From Spirodela intermedia (Eukaryota > Streptophyta > Magnoliopsida > Alismatales > Araceae), in NCBI GenBank assembly GCA_902729315.2, contig LR746265.1, positions 6,764,892-6,828,891 of the forward strand: 64,000 bases of DNA, given 5' to 3'. Position 1 is the stretch's first letter. Each line of letters opens with the position of its first letter. Shown here piece after piece: positions 1 through 14,700 of this stretch. A model generated the notes under the pieces. It ran no database searches. It was not told where the DNA came from and was given only the letters and a program-made list of their open reading frames with translations. The translations under genes and the position numbers were made by a program.

Positions 1-722
1 CGTCGTATTCCTCTGTCGCAGAAACCGATCAGTAAAGAAACTGATGAAGCTCTCTTTGTTGCAGGGGAACTCACCCCGTCAGGCGCGACGGCGCACATGC
101 TCAGATATCACAGACACCCGCCTCCCCCCCATCCCCTCTCTCTAGCTCGCTCGTGTTCAGAGAGCATCGTCTCCTGAGCTTGGCTGAGGTCATCTGTCTC
201 CGTTGATAATTAATGGGGTCTCTGGGTAGGAAGACCAGGGGTAGGTGTGTTCGCATTTATGGAGATTGGAGGAGAGGTAACCCTGCCCGGGCTGGGCCTC
301 TGGTGTTCATACTGTCGGCCCGGGCCCTTTCCATCGACTAATTTGGACTCCTCACTTCTCTCTCTACACCCTCTCTCTCTCTCTCTCTACTGGCTACCTA
401 TCTCTGTCTATCTCTCTCTCTACTGGCTACCTATCCCTATCTATCGATCTCTCTTCTAGCTATCTATCTACTGGAACGATGGGCATGGCGGGCCATTTAC
501 ACTCATGCAAAGAAGAAGAAAGGAAAATCGAGCTTGAGGGAACCACAGGGGAATAACGTCGATCAGTCCGCATGCATGCACGTGGATTTATTCTAGAGTT
601 CTGCAGGAAACTGGTGTTTTTAACGTGCACCGAGGTTAATCATTCGTGAATCTGGAGGTCGGGGATGGAGTTGGGACTGGTGGTACATCGTACGCGGATT
701 AGACGAGGCGCAGCGTACCGCG
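1..722. other. 3' flank of the AP3-like gene, no gene recognised
   Basis: This stretch lies downstream of the AP3-like stop codon. It holds CT-rich simple sequence at about 357-470, where a short unit containing tactggctacctatc recurs with a 33-base spacing (388 and 421). No reading frame with recognisable protein similarity was seen on either strand. It may contain the 3' UTR and terminator of the MADS gene. Confidence 0.5.
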
Positions 723-3395
<2,673 letters not shown>

Positions 3396-4204
3396 CTCCC
3401 TCTTCCTCCTCCTCCTCCTCTTCTTCTTCTTCTGGCAGAGGTTGGGAACCAGAGGAGAAGTGTTTTAGGTTTGGAGTGGAAGGGGGAGGAAGAGGTGGTG
3501 TGTGGTGGGTCGCCCTCTCCGCGGCTTTGGAGATGAGGGTGGAAGTGAAAAGGGCTGGGGTCGTGGAAGGAAAAGCTCTCGTTTACTGGAAGTAGAAGCC
3601 GTTTCTCACTCCGCGAAAGCGGCCATGTAACATCACATCATGCGATGCCCTCGTCAACGTCCAGCATCCCTCCACTTCCTCAACCTCTCTCTCTCTACCT
3701 CACTTCTCAGTTGCCTTTCGTGTACCCTTCTCCTACGCTCTCTTCACCTCTACCTCCCTTCTACGCCATTCTCCATGCTTATCTCTCGCTTCCTCAGCAG
3801 CTTCTACTCTGTTCTTCAACTCTCTTTTTCTCCCCTCTCTCTCCTACATTCAACGCCGTTCCAAGTTTATCCCTCGCTCCCTCGGCTTCTTCTGCTCTGC
3901 CGGGTAAGTCTATTTCTCTCTCTTACACGCGCGCGCGCAAACGCACACTCACTCACCTCACTGTCTCCCTGCGCCTCCCGTCCATCATTCTCTCTCTATC
4001 TCCGGTCATGAATCGGTCAACATATCCCGCTGTAAGCTCAGCAGTCAGCACCATCCCTCAAAAAGCTGCTGACACGACGACCAAAAGGAGAATATATTCA
4101 TGTCATGCCAGGACGAATCCTCCTCATTCTCAGTCAGAAAACAAACTTACCCACTTTCCAATCTCTAATTTTTGGGAGATGGATAGATCGATGGATAAAT
4201 ACAT

Positions 4205-4207
<3 letters not shown>

Positions 4208-4266
<59 letters not shown>
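4208..4266. repeat. (GA)n microsatellite
   Basis: About 59 bases of GA dinucleotide, roughly 0.8 kb upstream of the AP3-like start codon. Confidence 0.95.
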
Positions 4267-4268
<2 letters not shown>

Positions 4269-4428
4269 CCCAGGCACTATCGAAACCACTGCGAGTTTCT
4301 ATTTCCTGGGAGAGAGACGGGACGCTCCTCGTCGTTGTCAGCCCATCATCCTTGGGAAAGGAACATATACCGGTCTTCATTGCCGCCTCTCTAAAACAAA
4401 GTCGGGAGGGGAACCTGGTCTTTCCCTC

Positions 4429-4457
4429 TCCCTCCCTCTCTCTCTCTCTCTCTCTCT
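4429..4457. repeat. (CT)n microsatellite
   Basis: A CT tract on the plus strand in the AP3-like upstream region. A second CT tract lies at about 4907-4932. Confidence 0.9.
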
Positions 4458-4900
4458 AGAATTCCCACCACAAGAACAACGTTTTCTTTCCAAAACCGAA
4501 GCGGGCACCCGCACACCCGCCGGAATCAAACGCCGAACCCACGGTGCAACGGCTTCGTGCTTCTCGCCCGTCCGCATTATGGATAGGAGAGACGAGGGTT
4601 AGGGGATGGGATGTCTTTTCCACAAGGGAATAACCTGCGAGAACGGCATGCATTTATCATGGAGAACAGTAACTTTCCTGTGAACAGGTTAGATTCTACG
4701 GTGCTGCATTTTCTCTCTTTCTCTCTCGCTTCCTCACTTCCCCAATGGATGATCATTCATTAACTCCACAGGGGTTCCTGTACTACGTTGTTTCTGCACG
4801 TAGACACCCCCATTACAGCGTGCTTCCAAAGAATTGCACCATATTACTCTCTCTCTCTCTATTACTGCGCCCCAACCTTGGTTGTCCATGTCTTTAGTTA

Positions 4901-4932
<32 letters not shown>

Positions 4933-5494
4933 ATTTACAGCTGCCTCGGGCGGGTCCTTCGCTGAGTTCCGAAACTAGGTGGGAAGTAGGTAAGCTGAGT
5001 AAAAAGCCTACGAGTCAGGGGACAGCCTACGACTCCACCAGGGCCTAACCCTTCGTCCCTGTAAAGGGAAACCCTCTCCCCCGGCTTTCCTTCACTCCTC
5101 TCCCCACACACCTTCAAAACCCAACAACCATTATACACTCTCTCTCTCTACCCCCACGGGGGTTGTTTTGACGGATCTCCAGTGAGATCATCCCCCCACC
5201 CGCCCAATCCCACCCACCGGAACCGTCGGTAGGAGGCGCTCCTCGCCTATGCACTCTCTTGCCGGCCTCATCCCCTTAGCAACCACAATTCTTTCAATCA
5301 ACTAAACGACGATCATCCATCTCTCTCTGTCTCTCTATATATATATATACTCATACTTTGCTGGATTATTCCGCTGCTTGTTCTTTGTTTACACTAAGGC
5401 CATGAAATTTCTTCTGCAGATTCCCCTCTACTCTGTGACCAGGCTTGTGGAACGATTCGAGCCTCCCCTATATATAGATATTATATATATATAT

Positions 5495-5496
<2 letters not shown>

Positions 5497-5549
<53 letters not shown>

Positions 5550-5572
5550 CAGAGAGACAGAGAGACAGAGAG
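5497..5572. repeat. (GA)n plus GACA microsatellite
   Basis: A GA array grading into GACAGA repeats, immediately after an AT-rich tract (5468-5496). It lies between the AP3-like upstream region and the NERD1 3' end. Confidence 0.9.
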
Positions 5573-5794
5573 ATGGGCATGACCGGGGCTAGAAATCAAG
5601 ATGGAGCTTCCCTTCCCCCCCAAGCTCCGGAACCAACCAGAGAAGATGGAAATCAAGATACTAAAGAAAGAAAGCACGGCTAGAACTACTGATCTAAGAA
5701 TTCACTCGACAACCTGTCACCTGTTTTTTTTGGTTTTTTTGGTCAAAACTACAACTCCAACTTGCTTCCATCATCCACCGGGGATGGATCCCCT

Positions 5795-8700
5795 TCACCG
5801 CCAGTGCCCGGGAGGAGCCCTGGGCTTCCCCTGACCGGCCGAGCCGAGGTGCTGGGTAACGAAGATAACCCCCATGACGACGATCAGGCACCCGACGAGA
5901 CCGCTGAAGAAGATCGCCCCGGGCTGGCGCGTCTGCACGAACCCGTAGACCCCGCCGGAAGTCTGCAGGATGATGTCCGCCAGCCCGTCGCCGGAGAAGT
6001 CCCCCAGAACCAGCGCGTGCGTCGGCGCCGCCGGCAGGTCCACCGACGCCAGCACAACGCCGCCGGGGGAGACCACCGCCGCCTCCTGGTCCCCCGCCGC
6101 GATCACCACCTCCCGCTGGTCCCCCGCCCGCAGGCGGAACGCTTTCAGTGTCGGCACCACCGCCGCCGCCTCCGCCATGCCCGCCGGCGACGGGGGGTTC
6201 GTCCAGCTCGCTCCGGTGGTGATCTGCCACCTCCAGACAGCATCTTCCCCGTGCAGCCCCGGGGAATATGCAGTCATCTGCAAAAAACCCACGATTGAGG
6301 GAGCAAAAAAAAGTCAAACTGAAGTCAAGTTTCCGTGGCGGTTCAAGAATCTTGAAGAATTTCGTGCCTCTCCAAGGTTGTTCCTGAAAAACCCACGACG
6401 CAAAGACGAAGAAAAAAGTCAAACTGAAGTCAAATTGAGAGGTCAAATTTCGTGCCTCTCCCCGGTTGTTCAAGAAGATGACGTCCCCGTGGCTGCCTTT
6501 GCGATGTCGGTGGCCGTCGGGGCGGGGGAGGAGGATGGGGGTCGCCACCTCCAGGGACTGGGTGTCGGCGGCGGCAGCGGCTCGGCCGAAGGTCCTGGCA
6601 AAGTCGCCGCTGTGATAGAAGAGGTTGAAGTGGGCGTGCTGGCAGATGGAGACGTTGAAGAGCTGTTCCCGCACGGGCACGCCGGAAGTGGCGACGGCCC
6701 AGCAGGGCCTCAGGACCTCCATGGACCCGCTGACGACCGTCTGCTCAACGCCGCGGCCGCCCACAGCCTGCCAAGTTCTCTCCATCGTGAGCCAATCCAT
6801 CAAAAAGCACTACGAAGCCTGCGGTGACCAGGTGGTCTTGATTTTCTTTGCCAAGAATCTTAGTGAAAATCCTTCAGATGATCATCCGTTTTAAAGTAGA
6901 AAAGACAAAAAAAAGAGAACGCTTTGATACAGTCACTGGTTTTGATTGAGGTAAAATCAATAAAGTTCCAGAGTGGGAAAAATGCCTTTAAAGTCAACGG
7001 CGGAGGGATGGGAGTGGCTGTTCTAATGATTCTTCGAAATCATCCCATTCCATTGTTACCATTTATAGGTGGAAGACAAAAATGCGAGGTGGAAGGAAAT
7101 AGAACAACGGAGCAAAGCACCTGCACATGATCCAGGACACCATCTCCATTAATATCAGCGTGGAGGCCTCCTTCGGGAAGATGGAGCTGAAATTGCATAG
7201 GCGATTAAACACATTGATTTAACTTACAGCATAGATTGGCTGTGAAGCTGAAAAATTAGGCACCATGTTGCCTGACATATAATTAAAGAAGATCAACAGT
7301 TCAAAGAAAGCAAGACAGGTCATTACATATATAATCAGAAAGGAGATTTGAACGCATCGATATTGAAATAATGATGGTGAAACATTACTCGAATCTGTGA
7401 TCTAGGATCGTACCTTTAATAAAATATAATCCTGTAAAGTAAATCAAAACAGCTCATTGTACACTACAATCTTTGTATATAAAAGCATGCTATATTATAA
7501 TAAATGAATCAAAAGAAGTAGCAAAGCAAATATATTGACAAAGATCAAGCTAAGTCATGGCCACGGAGCCCTGTGATTCTCTTGCCATTTATGAAGTGAA
7601 AATGATGGGTTCCTGCCTAATGGACCAACGGCCCATCATCAGGAATCACAATCCATTTCACTTATGGTCGCCTAAAGAGGATCACAGGGCAGGCTTAAGA
7701 ATGGGGGCATAAAACAGAGGATCAGGAAGGGTTATATACTGAAACGCTGGAAGTTTGGGTCGAACGGAGAGAGTAGGAGAGGTCCTCTGCAACTGAACTC
7801 TCGTGGGTACTTGAGCATCTCCAAGGAGGGGGATTCCCTTCCTATTGGTTACTTGTCCTTTTCTTAGCTTGCCAACAAGTTCTCCCTTCCATATTTCCCT
7901 CTGTTCTGCACGATTTCAGCCTAGGGCCCAATCAGAAGACTTCTATCATACATCTCAAAACTCATGGGACGCTTTTCGTAGTCTAACCCTTTCCCGATAT
8001 ACGCTTATAGTTTTCTAGATGCAATGGGATGTATTACCATCTGGTTCACCTCTATAGAGAAGCCCATACATATATGGGCCTGACACCTTCCGTTATGTAG
8101 ACGCATTCCCATGTTGCATCTCTTAGATGTCCAGTTATTCTATCATATGATTGCAGAGATTGTTCCCTGCCTTGTACCACTCCTTCCATCATTTTAAGTT
8201 TACAAAAAGTCAAACCTATCCCCTTCCTTTAAGAGTATCAGGCATGCTGCTATGTATCCGACGGATAACAAGCAGTGACCAGGGGCACATAATGGACATT
8301 TCTTAATTTTCATTAATTACTGCAACTGGTATTCTCAGGGATTGGGATGCACTCGCTAATTATAAATGCAGGGACCTGAAGCTTGAAAAAAAGTACATGA
8401 AAATTATCCGTGAACTCTTGCTGATCAGCTAGATATGTAACATAAATTATTTAACAGATCAGAATTATAATGAAATCTATGATAACTCGATGCTAATTAG
8501 GCATGTTGCCGTAGGCATTGTGATTATAATGTGCAATGGACTATCCTCAACCATTTGGGCATCTAATAGAAAATAAATAATGGGGAAACCAAAAGCAGTT
8601 AAGTCGACTAAAATGAAGCAACACATTTTTTTTGTTCGTATTTATTGACAGAGCAAGGGAATGGTCCTGGGCATTTCGTATTGGAAGGGACAACACATTT

Positions 8701-11700
8701 GATTTCGAAAGGTGTGGGGAGCTAGGCTATAGAGACTTTGTACAGAAGGTTTCTTTAGGCATACTATAGCCCCACATGTAAACATTCTCTTCTCTTTTTG
8801 ACATTTGTTTATATGTGGTTGCTCTTATATGTAACAGTGAGAAAAGGGAGTTTGGATTTTCTGTAATGACAAAGGCTAAAAACCTTTCGTTTTCGGAGGT
8901 GAGTGATTTCAATAGCCTCTATTACTTTGATGGTGAGCAGAGTGTTTGTTCTCACTCTTAAATGTGACAAAGAAAGGAATTAGAGTGGATTCCTCACGAC
9001 AGCAAAGGGCAACGCTCTGATTATGGGAGGTTTCAGTCGTTAGCGGTCTCTTCACCATCTTGGTATAGACCAAAGAGTTTTTTTAAAGAGGATGTTTCAA
9101 AGAATACTGAGTTTGTCAATGTTAGCTTCTCCTTTTCTTTAATCGATATGAAGTTATCCAGTTTTAAAGAACAGCGACGTTTATAGAAGGGTACTGGTGT
9201 AACTGAATTCTCAGAAAATTATTAGAAGCAATTAACTCCAGTCTGTTTTCATTTTGACATGGGTACTGCCACATTTTCATTAAATTATCAAACATAAAAA
9301 AGAAAATCCACTTTGAAAGAAAACATGGTCCAGCCATTCTAGAAACTTGAAAAGTGGATTACAAAGATGAGAAAACCTAAAAAGGCCCAAAACCAGATTA
9401 TGCTTAAATAAATTGCGTGAATAACGCGTCAGAGTCTTAGTTTTTAGCAACTATCCTGTTTCTAAGGCGTTTTGAATTTGTTTCTCAAACTGACCCGATT
9501 TTTAGAGGCGTCTCAACTGAATTTCGGCCTAATTTTAAGGACACCACGTTGTAAACCTAAAATCATCTTGGTCAGTAGGAATTTTCACCCTTTGTGGTGT
9601 CTCCTGGCTTGTGGATTCAAGCGCCCTCCCTTGTGGATTCGAGGGAGTAAATTTTGATCCTTGTGGATTCAAGGTTCGCCCCAGTTAATCCTTGTGGATT
9701 AAGGATTGAAGTTTCCAATTCTATGGATTAAGAACCTGATTTCTTCTTCAAAATTCGTGCCTTATGTATTCAAGGCAGAATTCTCTACTTCCTGCAACTT
9801 CTGCTGCGTCAATGTACAACAGTGTAGTATCATGTTTTGTTAGCATCACAAGGTTTAGCAAGCACAATGAAGCGTTCCTTCCAAAAAAAAAAAAAACAGT
9901 ATCCATCAACTTTTTCATATGAAAAATTAATGTGGCAGCAGACTAATAGTCAATCCGAACAAAACTAATTTGGATAGATACATAAGAAAAATTAAAAGGT
10001 GACAGCACACTTCTATACACAAACTGAAAACTAAAAGCACAACACTGTGCAATAACGATGGTTGGAAATATTAAAGCCACAAGAAGGCCATTACCTGGCG
10101 AGTGATAAATAATACATCACTCTCATTTTCTTAAAATGATCATCGTAATCTATTGTAGGAAAAACGAAGGGAATTTGAGCGACGCGAACTAAAACAGGAA
10201 GTTTTGAATGAATCAGAAAAAACTTATTAAAAAAATTATAGCATGTCATATTTTACTATGTATCATACCTTGCATAATGTGCGGCCAGAGGCTAAATGAA
10301 TGGCCTCAATTCCTTCCTTTTCATGTGCAACAACGACATTTGGTAACCACCAAAGCTGAGTATGATTTGTTATCGTAGGAAAATATGACAGTTTCTACAA
10401 TCATAAATAAGCGAATTAGAAAAAACTAATCAGCGTCAGTCATTAAACCATAGAACCTGTAACTAAACTAATGAAAAAGAAAAAAATGCCATAGGAACCA
10501 ACATAATTTAGAGAGTTAAAAATTATGCCACAGGTAACATGGCATTAGCTCACTCGCTAGTCATGAAAGGGCTACATCTTCCCACTACAGGCTTACCTTT
10601 AGTTGCAAAAGAGTAACTAAATTGAAGTTGGTTTCCATAACCTTCAGCAGGGAAAGGGAGAAAAGGGACCCTGTGACTGCATTAACAGACTAATAGTGAA
10701 AAAAAATAAACTGATAGAAAGACATGACCCGTGATTGACGATGGAGAAGCAAACTGCAGCGACAGTAAGAGCTAGTTATCAGTCCCTGAGATATTTTGGA
10801 GGTTAAAATAAAATAAACCGTAACATTGGTTACCAAAAAAAGGGGTAAAATTTTCATTTCTCATGTTCTTTCTAAGGTATTGGACTATTCATCACTATGA
10901 CGCTCTGGAAAAAACTGCAATTTCCCTCTTTACCGTCACAGTAGATGTATCTGGTGTTCTTTCTTTTCAAACCCATTCCGTAGACCATCACTTGTCCCAA
11001 TAAGTTTCGTAACTCTTCATTATCCATGAAAGAAACTCCCATATCTGGTGTCTCCAAATTTTCCCTTGCTTTACAGGAGCAGACCTGATATTTGAATAGC
11101 ATCTCCCGGTGATTTACTCAAACTTGAGGCATAGTGGACAGAATCTCAGATGTTCCCAATGCTCTTCTTATTCCAACGTGTCTTGTCTTTTTACCTTACA
11201 TGTGGATACTAGGTCTACGGCAGTTCGTCCAGAGCGACTACTATCCTCTCCTATTTCAGCTCTGTTTCAAGTGGTTTTATCTTTCCTTCACGCTCTGTAA
11301 TACGTGGGAAAGAAAATTGTAGAAGTAGTCACGCGTACCTTCCTCCCTTCCTTATTAACCCAGTTTGCCAGTATGCCCTTTCACTGATAGCTCCCTTTAC
11401 CACAAATCCGACCTCGAGTCAAAACTGCGAATTTCAATTCGCTTTATATTTATTGACTCTCTAAAGATAATGGCTCTATTTACTTGAACTGTATTCATCA
11501 ATATGTTGGTTCCCATATTCATTGGTTCTGGATATAGATGATTCAGAAATATTATCAACAAAATCATTGCTAGATATTTCCTATAGGGACCTGATGTTGT
11601 ACTCTAACGACATAGAATGATATTCTTGTTCATGAAAGAAATAACAGGTTTTTGAGATTTGAACATTTTACAAGATTAAAAAAACTTTACCTATCTCAAA

Positions 11701-14700
11701 GGTTTCTTCCCTTGTTCTCCTCATAAAGCACCCCCAACATCAGCTCTGTAGATAATTATCAAACACAGAATCCTCCCAAATAAATACCGACTCTCCTCAG
11801 GGAGTACCCTTCCAAACTACTTGCCCTAGTGAATCAGTTGACTCATCCAAACCATAAGCTCCTACTCACTTATGTCATGTTTTTGTTTGATCGGAGGAAA
11901 ACCTGTGATTCCAGTATTTGGTAAATCTCCAAAACATGAAATCAAGTTATTGGTAAAATCTGACTCTATTTCTCTTCCAACATTTCCAAATCTAGCTTGC
12001 ATTGGTTGCCACCATTATCTCTGCTTTCTCTACACTTTCGGTAAATAACCACTTCTCCTGAACAGAAAATGGGAACATTAAAGCTTTATTCGATCGAAAC
12101 CCTGATTTATTTGGATCCTAATTGGGATCTGCATTGAATTCTTGAATACTAATATCTGAGACATAGAAGAGAGTTTCCTACAGAGCTTTTCCTCTATTCA
12201 GCTTAAAATGACGTACTTTAAACGATGTTCAAACTCCTCTGGTGAATGGGGATGACTGGGAATAGCAGAATATCCAGTGACGCATCGCCCCAGAAGATGA
12301 GATCATAAGAAACTCAAGGCCAAAGCACCTGCACCAAGGTGTTCTTGGGATCCTCCAAGAAACAGTTTTAAATCCATGACTAGAGAAGGGTAACAATTCG
12401 AACTAAAATAAAAAAATGTACATAGCCCGTTTGTAGAGCTCCAGAGGATTTAAACGGCCGGCAGTTCAAATCCTGATAGGACTTGTGGACAGAAAGAAAC
12501 CCTAAATCCTATCAAATATTAAAACAGAACCCCAAAGAAAAAAATATCCACGACAGGATACGAGTAATCCATTTTGATTCCGTTCCACTTGGAATCTTCA
12601 CTTCCAATGTTTCTGGTAGAATGTTCTTTCTCCGGGCCTCGACCTGTTCAACGTTATAGCAGCTAAAGAACACGAAACTTATTCCTCCTGTACTTTCTTG
12701 GTTGATAATTGTGCTCCAGATTTTAAGAAAGCAGACTGGTACATCAGTACGGATCTAACCTTTCCATAGAGTCTGAATGAGGAGAGAACAGGCGCAAAGG
12801 TCTAATCCAAAGCTCTCTGATACATCACACTTTCTCAGTCTTCTATTATTCTTTAATCACCTTTTAAAAGTTCCCTACTGAATTTCTTAAGGAGCTCCTC
12901 GTAACCTACTTTCTTCCATTCTCCTTTCAGCTCCCAGAACTTCCTGAGACTAACAAATTTTGACAACCCCATAAATCTACTGTTAATTCTCTCTCCTGAC
13001 CAATCTTTTGACAAAGTTGCAATCTTTCTTTCTTGTGTAACTCTCTTTTTAGCAGGCTAGCTCTCACAGTAAACAAATAGATGGCGATGTGGTATTCAGG
13101 AGAAGGATGAGAAGAACTAAGTCAATGCAACTCTTCATATGGTTGTCCATGCGTCTATATGAAAAATGAGGAATCCAAGTAATGAGAATAAGACAAGTAC
13201 TGTACTGGCAGTATATATCGACTGTTCATGGGTTAAAGTCCATCAGCAATGAAGGAACATCTGAGGCTGATGATAATTTGATAAATACATAAAACATTGC
13301 ATAACGTTCACCTTTTTAGCTTTTGCAGAGTTAGCATACTTTGCCGCTTTTCCAATTACATTTGCAATTTTATTTGTTGAATCCTTCCCTGGAGCATGCT
13401 TTTCCACGGGTGCATGCAGATGATTAATGGTAGTTCTACCAAGGTTCTTCTTCTGTAATTTTCTCTTGTGTCTTCTAAACTGGGTCAGCTGAAGAGAGGT
13501 GTCCTCCCTCCTATCCTGAACAGAAGCAACTGCTTTATAAATAAAAAAAGTTGTTTACAGAATGTCTCAATTACAGGAAATATGTACTCACCCACTGGTG
13601 TGGCATGACACCAAGGATTGATTCCCTGAATTCTCGACACTCAAACTGTAATATAGAAAATTTAAAGGAAATATATATTAGAACACTAAATCACCGTTAC
13701 AGTAACCCTTATTCCTGCGTCAGGCAAAAAAAATGTTGAAAATCAAATGCGACCCAATGTTTCATATTGAAGTCGACAAAAGTACATTTAATTTTTCCCC
13801 TGAATGACGAGAAATTAGGTTTGTATCTGAAGCTAATGAAAGCAAGCACGTATACTACATTCTTTGTTCAGTATCCCAGAAATACTGGGTAAGCAGCTGG
13901 AGGCAACATTTACCACATTATTGTAGATTTTTAGTCGACAGAATCGTAGGACATGAGACGACATTGCCTGGGAGGATTTTCTAGACAAAAGAGAATAGAG
14001 AAGAACTTGGTATCTAACCTATGGCAAGAACTTGGTTCTACCAGAGGATAACAGGATTGCGAGAGAGAAAACAAAAGATGGCCTAGTATGAATAAGTTTG
14101 GAATTTTGTTCAAGGTGGAGATTTTGATGTGAAGAATTTCACTCATCCTCCTCCCTACATAAGCTTGTAATCAATTGGGATCCATAAATGATGGTCCCTT
14201 GTAACACATATGGGGAGGAGACAGAGTGAACAAATCAATTGTCACGTGAATTCCATTTTTGTAGGAGATCAAGTAAAATGAGAAAACAATAACATTACCT
14301 GGGATGGGCGCTCTGGGACAGGTTTGAGTCAACAGTGGATAGTAGAATGGGACCCATAAATTTTGGAAGCTTGTCATTTATGAGTCTCTTTGGATTATTA
14401 GGAATGAAATTAATAATCGAATTTATGGCAACAAAGTTGTTCAGAGAAGATGGCAGTCATATAATTAAATGTTATCGAAGAAGATAGTCGAGTGAAAGTT
14501 TCCATGACAGTATTGAATGCATAAAAGACACTCCCATAGGGAATATTATAGTCAAAGTCTGACCTTAGGCAGGTGTCAATTGCGCCCTTTTGTGGAGTCA
14601 CCTTTAAAACGATTTATCTTTAATTTTTTCCATCCTATGTTCAAAGAGAAAATGTATATTTTTAGCATCTTTCGAGAAGTTTCTTTCCTTTTGACTGTTT

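Larger units (their letters stand above)
3396..5794. promoter_or_regulatory. AP3-like upstream region and NERD1 3' flank
   Basis: This 2.4 kb interval separates the AP3-like start codon from the NERD1 stop codon; both genes are on the minus strand. It is rich in CT/GA tracts. The 5' leader next to the AP3-like ATG is strongly purine-rich on the coding strand (GAG and GAA repeats, 3396-3435). I found no clear TATA box and no perfect CArG box. The open frames here are artefacts of low-complexity sequence. Confidence 0.55.
7187..10268 (-). other. NERD1 intron 10 (3.1 kb)
   Basis: AT-rich intron with no recognisable coding sequence. It contains the hairpin at 7567-7690 and the six-hairpin array at 9607-9777, listed separately, and an A-run near 9882-9895. 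Confidence 0.7.

Noticed and set aside
3640-4394. Plus-strand open frames of 123 and 249 residues
   Set aside because: Serine/leucine and Arg-Glu runs come from CT and GA repeats. There is no similarity to a family and no splice support.
5762-6827. Long plus-strand open frames of 178 and 285 residues
   Set aside because: They are antisense shadows of the GC-rich last two exons of NERD1, with arginine- and alanine-rich composition and no domain.
9607-9777. CRISPR-like array
   Set aside because: The repeated loop is only about 8 bases, spacing is irregular, and the host is a plant nuclear genome.
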